This document shows positions 24,801 through 34,400 of a DNA stretch of 64,000 bases, piece by piece; position 1 is the stretch's first letter; every line of letters begins with the position of its first letter. The notes under the pieces were generated by a model that saw only the letters and a list, made by a program, of their open reading frames with translations, did not search any database and was not told the origin of the DNA. The translations under genes and the position numbers were made by a program. Source of the DNA: Arthrobacter sp. Leaf337 (GTDB lineage: Bacteria; Actinomycetota; Actinomycetes; Actinomycetales; Micrococcaceae); contig NZ_LMPC01000005.1 of NCBI RefSeq assembly GCF_001423745.1, forward strand, positions 1 through 64,000. Reading direction: 5' to 3'.

Positions 24801-25099
24801 GCTCCTGCCAGAGCCTGCTGGGCGCCTAGCCCTCTGATTCTGCGAGGGCGCATCCCGCTAACTGCCGGCGGGATCTCCAGGGCCACGGAGACCGTGAAGG
24901 TCAGCCAGGCTATCCATGCGACCAGTGGCAGAAAGGTGCCAAACAGGAAGCGTCCGCCGTAGTCGGGAGTCGTTAGAAGCCTCGATACTGTCTCGGCCGA
25001 CGGTAGTGGGTTCCCGGCCACGAGGATCAGCGCGGTTGGGATGCCGATGACGAGCACCAGCAGGACTGCCAGCGAGGCCAGTCCCTTTACGTATTTCAC
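21896..25099 (-). CDS. LysM-BTAD membrane protein of Tad/Flp-type loci
   Basis: 1067 aa, GTG start. Three N-terminal hydrophobic segments (about residues 5-28, 50-75, 97-118) precede two LysM domains (about 158-212, HTVAAGESLWKLAEQYLGD; and 228-285, HVVAAGESLSSIAQQYYGE). A Pro/Ala-rich linker with a 12-aa tandem repeat leads to a further membrane segment (GIGSILAAGILSILGLKR). The last third resembles a BTAD/SARP-type winged helix plus helical repeats (ISILGSVSVLN, EYHEAFWPTADPN, then WAELARGEMIAAICDAAHELA). Such fusions are typical neighbours of actinobacterial Tad pilus genes and may link wall binding to assembly or signalling. The small upstream gene overlaps its start. Confidence 0.8.
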   Translation of the reverse strand: MKYVKGLASLAVLLVLVIGIPTALILVAGNPLPSAETVSRLLTTPDYGGRFLFGTFLPLVAWIAWLTFTVSVALEIPPAVSGMRPRRIRGLGAQQALAGALIGTIVFMFTAGSLAGASTAQATPELKAPTQLSAPRVIETHATPEAEQKAEPASALPKHTVAAGESLWKLAEQYLGDGSRFGEIAELNYGVIQADGGALSDSHWVEPGWVLTLPAGSASVQAAQSVTHVVAAGESLSSIAQQYYGEPAAYEAIFEASSSTVQLDGRQLTDPSFIAPGWVLTVPSQVEQTAAAAAAPKMNNTSVPADTENAEEAEIPPAESGPQVALQAPAPPEQKLPASPELAARESAVAPSPVPGATVSSSPLSESAETAAGEGADESAETAAGEGADESVDVEFTTRTIGGIGSILAAGILSILGLKRISQRRQRKAGERVAVPSREEENLELQLRAVEDPMTIDDLDHALKYLAVWGQNESKALPQMFCVRVASDEIALYLAAPAVLPAPFIPADDSNTVWTVEPRNLGSLERVPTAPYPALVTIGQDAQNANLLVDLEYVGALGIAGEEELVSNALIALAVELATSKWGEQLQITMVGVPDELPAALSTGKVRHVDDLDALLVLLRGKAKATGEAFTRLDVSGVEEARTLGKDAEGWMPEIVVLGQQPTEEQRAELEKLVTAIPRLGIAAVSAGRVAGDWEIRIESKDSATLEPLGLDMVPQIITAEENLKIMRLMATASQEPVPGPEWASTASPEDISIDDVPVASSQDRPLYAIVPDSPEETPTEVAKQEDPVPAELEEVIRQIDTQEDTQAAPIISILGSVSVLNPQGEAPKTPGSGAVSASAVARCTALAAFLALNPGASSEEYHEAFWPTADPNGQTASSNRNKLSNLTRNYLGQRHNGEMYFPHVDADGYKLHPEIRTDWHVFLELIGENLSRTSTPRLVAALRLVRGQPFSGVKDKLYGWAELARGEMIAAICDAAHELAGRSLKTGTTANARLAGSVGRIVDPANEQMWRDALLAEHAAGNSAGVEELIAKLHGYLDDFDDDYEPDEETQDLIQELRRHGHSIAS
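23927..23998 (-). repeat. 36-bp tandem repeat inside the LysM gene
   Basis: Two identical 36-bp units, 23927-23962 and 23963-23998, encode two copies of a 12-residue Glu/Ala/Gly unit (ESAETAAGEGAD) in the linker. Such repeats vary by slippage and only change linker length. Confidence 0.8.
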
Positions 25100-25245
25100 A
25101 GTGAGCCCTTTCGCTGCTGGACATGGTTGTCACAACTACGGTGCGTAGGTGGTTTTTGCGGGCCTTTTGCAATTCGGATCATCAGGTCTCGGTTCGCCTG
25201 GGCAGGGTCGAGTCCAAAGTATGTCCCCATTTCCTCAACATCCAT
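25096..25245 (-). CDS. Small protein coupled to the LysM gene
   Basis: 49 aa, starting MDVEEMGTYFGLDPAQANRD and ending with a Lys/His-rich tail. The ATG at 25245 follows GGAGGAAG closely. Its stop overlaps the GTG of the LysM gene (GTGA), a sign of translational coupling. The family is not recognised. It sits between the prepilin peptidase and the LysM gene, so a role in pilus assembly or a leader function is possible. Confidence 0.55.
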   Translation of the reverse strand: MDVEEMGTYFGLDPAQANRDLMIRIAKGPQKPPTHRSCDNHVQQRKGSL

Positions 25246-25264
25246 GGTTCTTCCTCCATGCGCC

Positions 25265-25915
25265 CTAGCGCCCCAGCATTTCGACGAATTCCGGAATGAG
25301 GGCTGCGACGGCACCGGCGACCAAGTAGGGGGCCAGTGGAATCCGCCTCCCTTTGCCCCGGATCCACACAGCTTGGGGCAGTGCCAGAACGAGGCCGAGG
25401 GTGCCGCCCCACAGCAAGGCCGTCCAACCGCTGTAGGCCATCGTGAGGCCGAGAATGGCTGCAAGTTTTACGTCACCAAGACCGAGGTCTCCAAAGACGG
25501 CAGCAGCAAGATAGAAGCCGCCGAGTGCAGCGCCACCCAGGGCAGCTTGTGCGGCCAAGGGCCAGTCACCGTTCAAGGCCGTGGAGCCGATGATGGTGGC
25601 TCCGACGGCAGCCACCATGGGTATTGTCACTGCGTCCGGGATACGGTGCGAGCGGCAATCGATCCAGCCTGTCCATGTACCAAACAACACCACAGTGGCC
25701 AGCAGTACGGTCTGCCCCGCGAGGGTTGGATCGCCCCCTGCCGCAGTCGTCATCAAGACGGCTGCCGCCACTGCCACAGTGGAGATGATGGCCACGGGAA
25801 AGGGGCTGAATCCGTCGCTGGCCCGCATCCGCGCCTTCTCCCGAGCGAGCCACGTGGGCCTAGCGGGCAGATCGCGGTGGCCTTTTCGGTGTCCAGCCAG
25901 GAAAGCGCTGTTCAT
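25265..25915 (-). CDS. Prepilin peptidase (A24 family)
   Basis: 216 aa with six or seven membrane segments. Two catalytic Asp motifs of the A24 aspartyl peptidases are visible: TGWIDCRSHRIPDAV (Asp with the IPD/IPN context) and GLGDVKLAA (GxGDxK). There is no N-terminal Cys-rich methylase domain, as is usual for the short Tad-type (TadV/CpaA) enzymes. It would process the Flp and TadE-type pilins encoded at 45.7-47.2 kb. It overlaps the upstream ATPase gene by 4 nt and lies some 18 kb from the rest of the pilus operon, an unusual separation. Confidence 0.85.
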   Translation of the reverse strand: MNSAFLAGHRKGHRDLPARPTWLAREKARMRASDGFSPFPVAIISTVAVAAAVLMTTAAGGDPTLAGQTVLLATVVLFGTWTGWIDCRSHRIPDAVTIPMVAAVGATIIGSTALNGDWPLAAQAALGGAALGGFYLAAAVFGDLGLGDVKLAAILGLTMAYSGWTALLWGGTLGLVLALPQAVWIRGKGRRIPLAPYLVAGAVAALIPEFVEMLGR

Positions 25916-27108
25916 GACCTCTCCTCGTGCCCATGCCTGATGATGTAGTCAGCCATCCCGGGAACGGTGAAGGCGAGATAACCACGGCGCGGCGTGTAGA
26001 TCAGACCTGACTGGATAAGTGATTGCCGCGCTGCGGAGACAGCCGTCTGCGCCCGGCCCAGTCGTGTAGCGATGTCACTGACAGTTGAAGGGGCATCGTT
26101 GTCCTGGGCCATAGCCGCCATGAACTCCTGCTGGGCAGTGGTCGCTCTTTCCCAGCGTGACTTGTAGAGTCCGGCATCGACCTCATCGCGGGCCCTGGCG
26201 ATTCCGATGTGGGCATCGTCTGCGTCGATTGTCCGGGAAGCGGCGACGTCCCAGATGTGCTTGCCGCACGCCTGAACGAAGTATGGGTACCCGCGAGACG
26301 TCTCCAGCACAAGATCCAACGCCTCTTCACTCCACGTCACCCGCTCCCGCAGCGACGGTGTCACGAGGGCGTCCTTGGTGTCCTCGTCACTGAGGAGCCC
26401 CAGGGTTCGGTAGAGGTACATGCGCTCGGCGTAAGTGGAGGCTTTGGCGAGGACAGAAGGCAAAGAGGGAAGGCCGGTGCCGAGGAACATCAGCGGTGTG
26501 GGACGCGGGTCCTGACCGAGTTGGTGCAAGGCGACGTTCAGCGCCTCCAGGTCCTCCTTGGGTGCTTCTTGCAGCTCATCCACGGCCAATAGGACCCCCG
26601 TTCCGGCGGCACGGGCGGCGAGCCCCAGGGATTCCAGCATTTCGGCGAGGTCTGTAGAGAGCTGACCGCTGTCAGCCTTCCCGGACGCTGCCTGGATGTC
26701 GAAACCAAAACCGTATGTGCCAGCTGGGTCGACTTTGAGCTGAAAGGAGCGGAAAACGGCGAAGGCATCACCGAAAGAGCGTTTGACCTTGTCCGAGACG
26801 GTGGCCGCCTTGCGTAGGGCGACATAAATTTCTTTGGCCAGCTGAACAGCCAGCGACTGGTTGCCTGATGCTTCAAGTTTGACGACGACCCAGCCTGCAG
26901 CAACGGCATTTCGAGCGCATTGGTTCAGCAGCACAGTCTTGCCAACACCCCTAAGCCCGGAAATGATCCACGGCCGCTCCCCCTCGCCATCGGTGGCCAC
27001 CGCTTCCAGCATCCCCATGAAATCGGCCAGAACAGCAGAGCGACCAGCTAACTCAGGGGGTACACGGCCAGCGCCTGGCCGGAAAGGGTTAGGAGCGTTC
27101 AGGATCAT
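25912..27108 (-). CDS. AAA/STAND-like ATPase with C-terminal winged helix
   Basis: 398 aa from the ATG at 27108 (MILNAPNPFRPGAGRVPPEL), the usual N-terminus of this common actinobacterial family; an upstream ATG at 27204 is in frame but adds unlikely residues and would include the palindrome. Walker A is SGLRGVGKTVLLNQ and Walker B LLAVDELQEA. Sensor and lid segments follow, and residues about 330-398 form a winged helix (VSDIATRLGRAQTAVSAARQ, GYLAFTVPGMADYI). Orc1/Cdc6- and STAND-like ATPases share this layout. Its role is unknown. It is coupled to the prepilin peptidase gene but preceded by its own palindromic promoter region. Confidence 0.75.
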   Translation of the reverse strand: MILNAPNPFRPGAGRVPPELAGRSAVLADFMGMLEAVATDGEGERPWIISGLRGVGKTVLLNQCARNAVAAGWVVVKLEASGNQSLAVQLAKEIYVALRKAATVSDKVKRSFGDAFAVFRSFQLKVDPAGTYGFGFDIQAASGKADSGQLSTDLAEMLESLGLAARAAGTGVLLAVDELQEAPKEDLEALNVALHQLGQDPRPTPLMFLGTGLPSLPSVLAKASTYAERMYLYRTLGLLSDEDTKDALVTPSLRERVTWSEEALDLVLETSRGYPYFVQACGKHIWDVAASRTIDADDAHIGIARARDEVDAGLYKSRWERATTAQQEFMAAMAQDNDAPSTVSDIATRLGRAQTAVSAARQSLIQSGLIYTPRRGYLAFTVPGMADYIIRHGHEERS

Positions 27109-27124
27109 AAATCCAACCCTATCC

Positions 27125-27152
27125 GCAATTATCGTGAAATCAAGATAATTGC
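27125..27152 (-). promoter_or_regulatory. Perfect 9-bp inverted repeat upstream of the ATPase gene
   Basis: GCAATTATC and GATAATTGC are separated by 10 nt in an AT-rich gap, 17 nt before the ATG at 27108 and just after the McrC stop. It looks like an operator, probably for the ATPase's own HTH or another regulator. It marks the boundary between the defence operon and the pilus genes. Confidence 0.55.
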
Positions 27153-27206
27153 AGATTATTTGGCATGAACCTCCGCCCAACACCGCTGCAGACTCAGCGA
27201 CCACCG

Positions 27207-28445
27207 CTAATGGGCGACGTCCTTCACCGCGATTCGTTCGGACTCGCAGAATAGGCGCCAGGCATCAGCGGCCAGGTCCCCCACCCGCTCTAGCAGTTCC
27301 TGTGGCGATCGGGAAAGATCCAGTGGAAATATCGCAATTTCCTTGTCTGTGAAGCGAACACGCCTCGTTTCCACCTCGCCCGGCCCGGCGTACACCAGCC
27401 AGGCCCTCCTAACCCTCAGTGCCGTGCAGTAGGCCAGCATTTGATAGTGGTCCGCATTCGGATACTGCCCCCATGGCGTAGCCGCCTTGTACTTCGCGTC
27501 GAACACCATGGCCGGCACGGCGTCCACAGCGTGAACCAGGTCTACTTTCATCAGCACCCGGTTTCCGGGCCTGTCGGGTTCAAGCTCGTCCATGTAGGTC
27601 TCGTATTGAGCCGAGGACATGCCCGGAAACCCGGCCATCGCCTCTGTCAATGCCGTTGCCACGAAATCCTCGAACACGGTCGCCATGTTGACCATGAAGG
27701 AGGCAACGCGGATATCACCTTCGCCGGCTTCCGCGGAACAGTTCCGCAAGACGATTTCGGCAAACCGCAGCGCCGGGTGATACCGCCGATTGAGCCTGGT
27801 CGACTGCCAGACTGGAAGTGCGGCGCCCGGACGCAGCGCGCTGACTCCATCGAGCTTGGCTACTAGATGACGCAATCTGCCGCGCACGTCATCGCCCAGG
27901 CGCGGAACACCGAGCATGCGGCGCAGTGCGGCCAGCAGAATCCGGTTCTCCGCAATGTCCACGGTGTATTCGTCGAAAGCGGCTTCCAGAGGCATCAGCA
28001 TGCCGGGCCGGCTCGCCAGTTGATCCGAGATTCGGATCCGGCCGCGCACGGTGTAGAGGGAGTCCTCCAAGGTGACATAGCCCTGTAACGGACCCAGACC
28101 AAGCGCACGTCTTACGTGCCGGCAGAGTGACTCTGCGAGGGCTGGCAGAAGTTCCATGTCTTCAACGCCGTCTACATCCCCCGGTCTGAATCCGGGGTCC
28201 CTCGCATAGCCGAGCAGGAACAGCAGCCGGCTGAGGCCGACCTTGTCTTTGGGACGCACTTCCACTTGCACATCCCCGGTCTGGATACACCCCACTTTGC
28301 CCGTCGGGGTGATCTGCCAATGGCCGTTTCCTGCCGGGGCCACGGCAAGCAGTCCCGAAGCGGCGAGCAGCGTGGCAACTTCGTCAGACATTTCCGTTGG
28401 TTCGCTGGGGCCATCGAGTTCCGAAAGCGTGATGTAGATGGACAT
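27207..28445 (-). CDS. mcrC: McrC-family restriction endonuclease subunit
   Basis: 412 aa. The N-terminal half is the McrC beta-rich domain (LLAVAPAGNGHWQITPTGKVG, VEVRPKDKVGLSRLLFLLGYA). The C-terminal half holds a PD-(D/E)xK nuclease core: MKVDLVHAVD, then AMVFDAKYKA, with the Asp and D-A-K motif in the right order (about residues 297-318), followed by NADHYQMLAYC. In McrBC and related systems McrC is the nuclease that the McrB motor ring activates. It starts 6 nt after the McrB-like stop and closes the five-gene operon. Confidence 0.9.
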   Translation of the reverse strand: MSIYITLSELDGPSEPTEMSDEVATLLAASGLLAVAPAGNGHWQITPTGKVGCIQTGDVQVEVRPKDKVGLSRLLFLLGYARDPGFRPGDVDGVEDMELLPALAESLCRHVRRALGLGPLQGYVTLEDSLYTVRGRIRISDQLASRPGMLMPLEAAFDEYTVDIAENRILLAALRRMLGVPRLGDDVRGRLRHLVAKLDGVSALRPGAALPVWQSTRLNRRYHPALRFAEIVLRNCSAEAGEGDIRVASFMVNMATVFEDFVATALTEAMAGFPGMSSAQYETYMDELEPDRPGNRVLMKVDLVHAVDAVPAMVFDAKYKAATPWGQYPNADHYQMLAYCTALRVRRAWLVYAGPGEVETRRVRFTDKEIAIFPLDLSRSPQELLERVGDLAADAWRLFCESERIAVKDVAH

Positions 28446-28451
28446 CTGAAA

Positions 28452-31442
28452 TTACGACGACTGAGAATGACTGGCTCCGCCGGCGGCTGCGGGGCCCTCG
28501 GCGACGCGTGCGACCCCGGATGCTGGCAGCTCCTCCTCATCGGTGCGCTCTTTCCTCAGCCGCGACTCAAGCGTTGCCAGCCCGTACGTCCGGTGGATCG
28601 ACTCCCGGTCCATCTGGTCGTAGAAATACTCCTCCAGCAAGGGCAGTAACTCGTACTTCCAGATTTGCTGCAGCCCGTCCGGATGAGCAGCGTGCGGCTG
28701 CATGAGATAGGACGGCCCGATCATCAGATCTCTGTTCTTAGTCCCAATGGCCGCATTGAGCGCGTCCAGCAGCTCTGCACGGGTATGGTCACTGCCATCA
28801 GCGGTCAAATACCGGCGCAGTAGGCTCTTCGTCGGTTCTACGGAGGGGTGAAGCTCCACGAACCCGAAGCGCCGCCGGATGGCCGCATCGACCATGGCGA
28901 TGGAACGGTCAGCTGAGTTCATAGTGCCGATAATGAACACATTCTTCGGCAGGAAGAATCCCTCGGCCGGGCTGTATTGCAGCTGCACGCTCTTGTTCCG
29001 GTATTCCAGCAGGAAGTACAACTCACCGAAGATCTTCGGCAGGTTGCCACGGTTCATCTCATCAATGACCAGGAAGAAAGGCTGGTCCCGGTTTCCTTCC
29101 GTCAAGGCATCCGTGACCAGCTGCTTCAGCGGTCCTGACCGGAGCGCGAAGGACACCTGGCCGTTCTCGCCTTCCGTCGGCCGGTAACCCTCGAAGAAAT
29201 CTTCATAGGAGTAGGACGGGTGGAACTGCACGGTCCTCACTCGGCTTTGGTTTCCTGTGCCAGCCAAGTACTCGGCAAGTTTCTCCGCCAGATAGGTCTT
29301 ACCGGTCCCAGGGGGCCCGTAGAGTACTATCTGGCCCTTTGCCTGCAGCAGAGAAACGATCTGCTCCAGGTCATCGGACGGCATCAGCAGCTCGTCGGCG
29401 AATTCTTGGCTGGGTTTTCGCAGAACAGGCTGCTCGGATGCTTTACGCGGCGACGGTGCCGCCGTTTCTTCTCCCCCGCCTGGTCCGACGACAACGTCGG
29501 CAACCAGTTGCTGTGCCTCCGTCAGGACTGCTGTGATATCCACGACCGTTCCCGGTTTCTCCATGACGGCATGAATAGTCGGGTCGATGTCTGACGCCGG
29601 GATGCCCTCGGATCCCCAAGCCACCGGGCGCCGGGCCCGAGAGGACTGGTCATCCGCATAGTAGGCATCGTCCGCAATGTATCCGGCAAAGATGTTGTTT
29701 TCAGCGGAGGTGATGATGACGTCCTCGGGCTTCATCTGCGTGAGGAACGCATAATACTCCGCTGCAATTTGCACGCGGGCGGAGTAGTCCATGTGCCCGT
29801 AGCCCGCTGCCACGGCTTCCCGGATCTCCGCCGCCGATGAACCCGGCAGAGGGGAGCCAAGATGTTTGGCTGCTACCGAAACAAAACCTTCATCGAGCCA
29901 ATTCTGCAAGTGAGCGATCCCGTTCTGGTTCTGGCGGATCAGCCATGCACGTCGGCCAGCGTCGCTCTGGGCCCGCCACATGACAGCATATTGACTGTCG
30001 TACCAGCTGAACCATTCGCCGTCGGCCCCTGTGTGCATTTTTCGGATGGCGTGCAGATCCTTGTCGGTGGCTTCCTCATCGCTGCCGGTGGGCCCGCCGA
30101 TCGTATCTGCAAAGGCATCCCGGATAAGGCGCTTATCCTTCATCTGCGCGATGGGTTCAAAGAAGCCCGGCCACGAGAAGTACTCAAAAATGAACCGAAT
30201 GGACGGGACATCTTCGAGGACCGAGGCCGCGAAGATCCGAAATGCCCACGGATCCATGAGTGCGGTTGAACGCGCGGAGTCACTGGCCTTAGCCCAGGTT
30301 TCGATGAACCGGCACATCCACCTGATCTGTCGCCAGACGAGGATGTTGAATCCCTGGGCGCCGTTGAACACGCCTGGTTGTTCCAGACCTATGCGCATTT
30401 CGGTGGGGAGTTGAAAGTTCCCCGGTACCCAGGACAGGACGTTTGTGACCCGGCGCAGCTTTGTTTCTGTTTTCCAGTTGGAGAGCGGCAGGCAGTGCAG
30501 GTAGACGAGTTCGACGGCGAGGAGCCGGACAGGCGTTGATGCACCTTGGAGCTGAGCCTCCAGCAACTGCTCGAAACTCTTGTAGTCGGCTGCCTTTGCC
30601 ACCACGATGCGGTCATGCAGGTCCCGAGCAGCTTCGGCAGTCCAGGTGAGCGACTGGCCATCAATGGCGCTGGGTTCGCCGTTGAGACCCGGATTCATGA
30701 CAAACCATGCCGCGTCCTCCGTCGCTGCTGATTCACCGGATCCCCGTTCTGTGGGTTCATCAGTGACGGCGGTTTTTTCGCCACGCCATCCAAGAAATTC
30801 GTCCTTTTCAGCTTCCTGCCAGGAGTCATGAGGCCGGTACTTCAGTGTCGCCCAGATCAATCCCTGAGCGTCCAGACGATCCCCTAACTCCAGGCCGTGC
30901 TGGGGTGCCCGCACCAGAACCTCGTCAAGAGAGTCCAAAAAGGACTTGTATCGGTCGGCCTGAGGGGCGTTTCTTCTGACTTCAGGCCAGCCGACCAGTT
31001 GCCAAAATTTCTGTACTGTCTCGGTCAAATACGGCGTATATCTGGTCGGATCAGTCGCCATGAGCAGCAAGGCAGCCAAGGACGCGGTGTTCCCGGGCGT
31101 GTATTTCTGTTGATTCAGAGGGCGCAGCGCCAGCCTGAAGTTATCGAACTCAGCCACCGGGTCTTCGGCCCCCAACAGGTCCAGGATGGCGGACCTGACC
31201 TGCGAGGAATGATCACGGCAGTCATCGACGAAAGACATAACGAAAAAACTGTTCAGCAGATTAGTTGCATAGATATTCTTCTTCAGCGCTTCAGGCCATT
31301 CCGGCGAGTCAGCCTCGATGAGCTGCAGAGTGTCCGCAATCCGCGCCGAATCTGCAAGCTTGTACCTTCGCTCCTCGGTGTCGAGGTCAAAATTGTCAGC
31401 CACCCGTTTGGCAAAACGGAAGAATTCATCCCAGTTACTCAT
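28452..31442 (-). CDS. McrB-like AAA+ NTPase with long N-terminal region
   Basis: 996 aa. The C-terminal 310 residues are a McrB-type AAA+ domain: Walker A GPPGTGKTYLAEKLAEYL (about residue 707), VQFHPSYSYEDFFEGYRPT, and Walker B with the McrB signature FFLVIDEMNRGNLPKIFGEL (about 790), then GTMNSADRSIAMVD. The N-terminal 680 residues are not the EVE or DUF3578 domains usually seen in McrB; they are helical, with many Trp residues, and I cannot name them. This part probably decides what the complex senses. The start overlaps the methylase stop by 4 nt. Confidence 0.9.
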   Translation of the reverse strand: MSNWDEFFRFAKRVADNFDLDTEERRYKLADSARIADTLQLIEADSPEWPEALKKNIYATNLLNSFFVMSFVDDCRDHSSQVRSAILDLLGAEDPVAEFDNFRLALRPLNQQKYTPGNTASLAALLLMATDPTRYTPYLTETVQKFWQLVGWPEVRRNAPQADRYKSFLDSLDEVLVRAPQHGLELGDRLDAQGLIWATLKYRPHDSWQEAEKDEFLGWRGEKTAVTDEPTERGSGESAATEDAAWFVMNPGLNGEPSAIDGQSLTWTAEAARDLHDRIVVAKAADYKSFEQLLEAQLQGASTPVRLLAVELVYLHCLPLSNWKTETKLRRVTNVLSWVPGNFQLPTEMRIGLEQPGVFNGAQGFNILVWRQIRWMCRFIETWAKASDSARSTALMDPWAFRIFAASVLEDVPSIRFIFEYFSWPGFFEPIAQMKDKRLIRDAFADTIGGPTGSDEEATDKDLHAIRKMHTGADGEWFSWYDSQYAVMWRAQSDAGRRAWLIRQNQNGIAHLQNWLDEGFVSVAAKHLGSPLPGSSAAEIREAVAAGYGHMDYSARVQIAAEYYAFLTQMKPEDVIITSAENNIFAGYIADDAYYADDQSSRARRPVAWGSEGIPASDIDPTIHAVMEKPGTVVDITAVLTEAQQLVADVVVGPGGGEETAAPSPRKASEQPVLRKPSQEFADELLMPSDDLEQIVSLLQAKGQIVLYGPPGTGKTYLAEKLAEYLAGTGNQSRVRTVQFHPSYSYEDFFEGYRPTEGENGQVSFALRSGPLKQLVTDALTEGNRDQPFFLVIDEMNRGNLPKIFGELYFLLEYRNKSVQLQYSPAEGFFLPKNVFIIGTMNSADRSIAMVDAAIRRRFGFVELHPSVEPTKSLLRRYLTADGSDHTRAELLDALNAAIGTKNRDLMIGPSYLMQPHAAHPDGLQQIWKYELLPLLEEYFYDQMDRESIHRTYGLATLESRLRKERTDEEELPASGVARVAEGPAAAGGASHSQSS

Positions 31443-34400
31443 ACGGAATGCTCCTTAGCAGGATGCCGGGGTCCTTTGCCCGGAGGAGGGTCCAGGATTG
31501 TCTGGTAGGCAGTCCCGGAGTCAATTGCCGCCTGCATCGCGTCGAAGACCTCCAGGATGAGGCGCTTTGTACGGTACTCGCCCAATTTGGCCTCATCTTT
31601 TCGTTTGACAATTGAGAATGTATCCAAAATGTGCGCTGCGTCGTGGCGGGAAACACCGTAGAGGTGGAAAAACGCGGCGTCGATTTCACTTCTGAGCTCC
31701 GCGCGGCGTGAGGCGTCCCAGACGAACGGTGTCCCCTCATCAGCAAAGGCTTCCATGTCCCAAGCTGTATAGATAAGCTCCCTTATTCGCGTTGAAAGCC
31801 AAGAGCCGAGGTGTCCGTTTCCCCACGCGGTAAGATCCTCAAACGTTGACGGATTCAGAACTGCGAATTGCTTCAAATAAAAATAGTTCATGGTCACGGA
31901 TGGCAATTTTTGGCGCGCAACGTAATCCAGAACGAAGGAGTTCATCGTCGCCATCAGTAGTTCCCTCTGGCCGGTGGCAACGAAGTACAAGGGGAACTTG
32001 TTCCCCACGGCGGTGACCGGCATTGCAGTGGACATCAAGGTCCGCTCGTTCGTTGCGCTCGTGATGTCTGCGAACCCGCTCAACCATGCACCGGGCATTG
32101 CCGGCATTTCCGTTGACGCAACCCAATACATAGGAACTACGACTCTGTTTGGGTCAGTCTTCTCCGCATCTGTGAGGTAGCGGGGCTGACTTTGTCGCTG
32201 GACGGCTGTGGCGCTCCGAACAACATCAGCGGCTCGATGGTCGAAATATGTGAGCATTTTGGCCTCGTACAGCGGCAACATCTTCTCAGGCTTACCGCTG
32301 ATTGTGCGTTCGAAGATATTGCCGTTGAGACTCCAGCCGTCGTGTTCCAGCTGCTCCCGTGTGTGGAACAGATGTGAGTCGTTGGACATGTGGAACATGG
32401 TCATGAACGACACGCCCCACGGGTTTCCGCTGACGGGGTCGTTTTCGTTGATGAGGACGGGGACGCGGCGATAAATACCGAGGGTGATTTCAGCATCGCG
32501 CCGTGTCCGGAATATCGGCAATGTGCCGGTATTGGGATTGATCAGCTTGATCTCTTCCGGCGTCAGGGAAAATTCGGAGATGCTGATGTCGGCCGGGTCG
32601 TGCAGGAAGAATGCGAACGACGGTGCATCTTCATGTACAAGCCGGCCGCCCATAGTTAGGAGGCAGAACTTTTGGCGCGAGTCCACCCCCTCAAAGGTCT
32701 TGCCGCCCCCGACCCCTCTGTTTTCGAAGTCGTAGAGGGCGGCAATGGAATTCGATTCCACCAGGTCTTTGAAGAAGAACTGCGTCGTAGCGTCTGTGGC
32801 AATGGCAGTTGGGACAATCACGCCTGACCGGCCCCTCGGTCCCGTTAAGTTGCGGAATAGCTCCGCGAATACGGAGTAAGTGTTCACGTCGCCACGGCCG
32901 TTGAATGGGTAGCGGCCCGACGTGCGCATCATGGCGCTCTGGCCTTCAGCCCGGCGCTTTTCCGCCAAGAATGCGGAGAAGAGAGTGGGGTCTTCCGTCG
33001 CGAGCAACTTGATTAGGCGCTGCCGGGCGGCAGCATTCGGTGCCCTGGCAATCTCCGGGTCACGCGCGGCAAAAAATTCCTGTTCCTGCAGTTTCACTCG
33101 TTCCCAGGGCGGGTTTCCGAGTATGCAGGAAAAACCACCGGGCCAGCCTTCCGGACCGACTTCAGACTCGGAGGGATCTCCGAACACTTCGGGGAATTCC
33201 AGGTGCCAGTGGAAGAAGCGGTAGTCCTGGGCCAGCTCGCGGATCTTGGTGATCGTGGGCGCATAGCCGGCGGCTTCGCCGGCATTGCCGAGCTGACGGA
33301 CGACGGACGACGTCGGGGGCAACGGTGCATCCGAATTCAGGGGCCATACGAAGGCCGCACACCACGCGTCTGCGTGAAGCCGCTCACGGCGCATCTCCTC
33401 TGACTCGTCGAACTCCGCGAATTCACGGGCCCTGAGACGGGCCTCCTCCACCGTATCGACGGGAGAGAGCATCCGGTTGCGGGCGTCGATCAGTTTCTGG
33501 GCGCTGGCGTCCCCGCCGCCGAAGTTGAGAGCGTCCTGTCCCAGATCGCCAAGGAAGGTCTTCTTCTTTTTGGGTGTCTCCGCGTTATTTCTTTTGCGCA
33601 CCTCAGCGGCGTACTTTTTGTCGTCGCCTTCGATGTCCTTGAAGGCATCACCTGGGACACCGCCTGCCAGCAGCGCCGGTGTCACGCCGAGAAGACTGTT
33701 GCCGATCTTGATGCGGGCATCAAGAAAGCCGAGGGGCTTACCGGGCTCCAGAGCCTCCAGCCAGAGAGAAACCTTGGCCAGCTCTGCTGCAAGATCGTTC
33801 ATGTCCACGCCATAGATACATTGGCCAACCACATCGTGGAGGGCGTGCTGGATGTCCTGCGGTGTCGGTTCGTCCTCGCCCGTGCGCACCCCCGCCAGAC
33901 GGCGGGCAATTCGCCGCGCGGCCGCGACCAGGAATCCTCCAGAGCCGCTGGCAGGGTCGCAGACGGTCAGGGCGAGCAGGCGGCGTTCGGCGTCGGCGTC
34001 GTCGTCGGCGTTTTTGACGGCGTCATCCAGCAGCGGATCCAAGGCTGTATCAAGCAGCGCCGAAACCAGTTTCGGCGGAGTGTAGTAAGAACCAGTTGTC
34101 TTGCGTTCGTTGCCGGCCAGCCGTTCCAGCGTAAATTCGCGTCTGGCGGTGTCGACCCGGGGAACGAGTTCGAGCAGTGACTCGTAGACGCTCCCCAGCT
34201 CCTCCGCGCCTAGGTGCCGGTAGTCGACAGGTTGGCTCCTCTCGTTGTTGGCCCGGACCCATCCGAGCGCGTGGATGGCTGTCAGGAAGTCCGTGTTTGC
34301 CAGTTGGGTTCCGAGCAGAAGATCGCCGTGTGGTTGGTCGTTCAGTATCCGCGCGCGGGGGTCGGGGTCGAAGAGTCCGCCGAGACCCGGGATTGCGATG

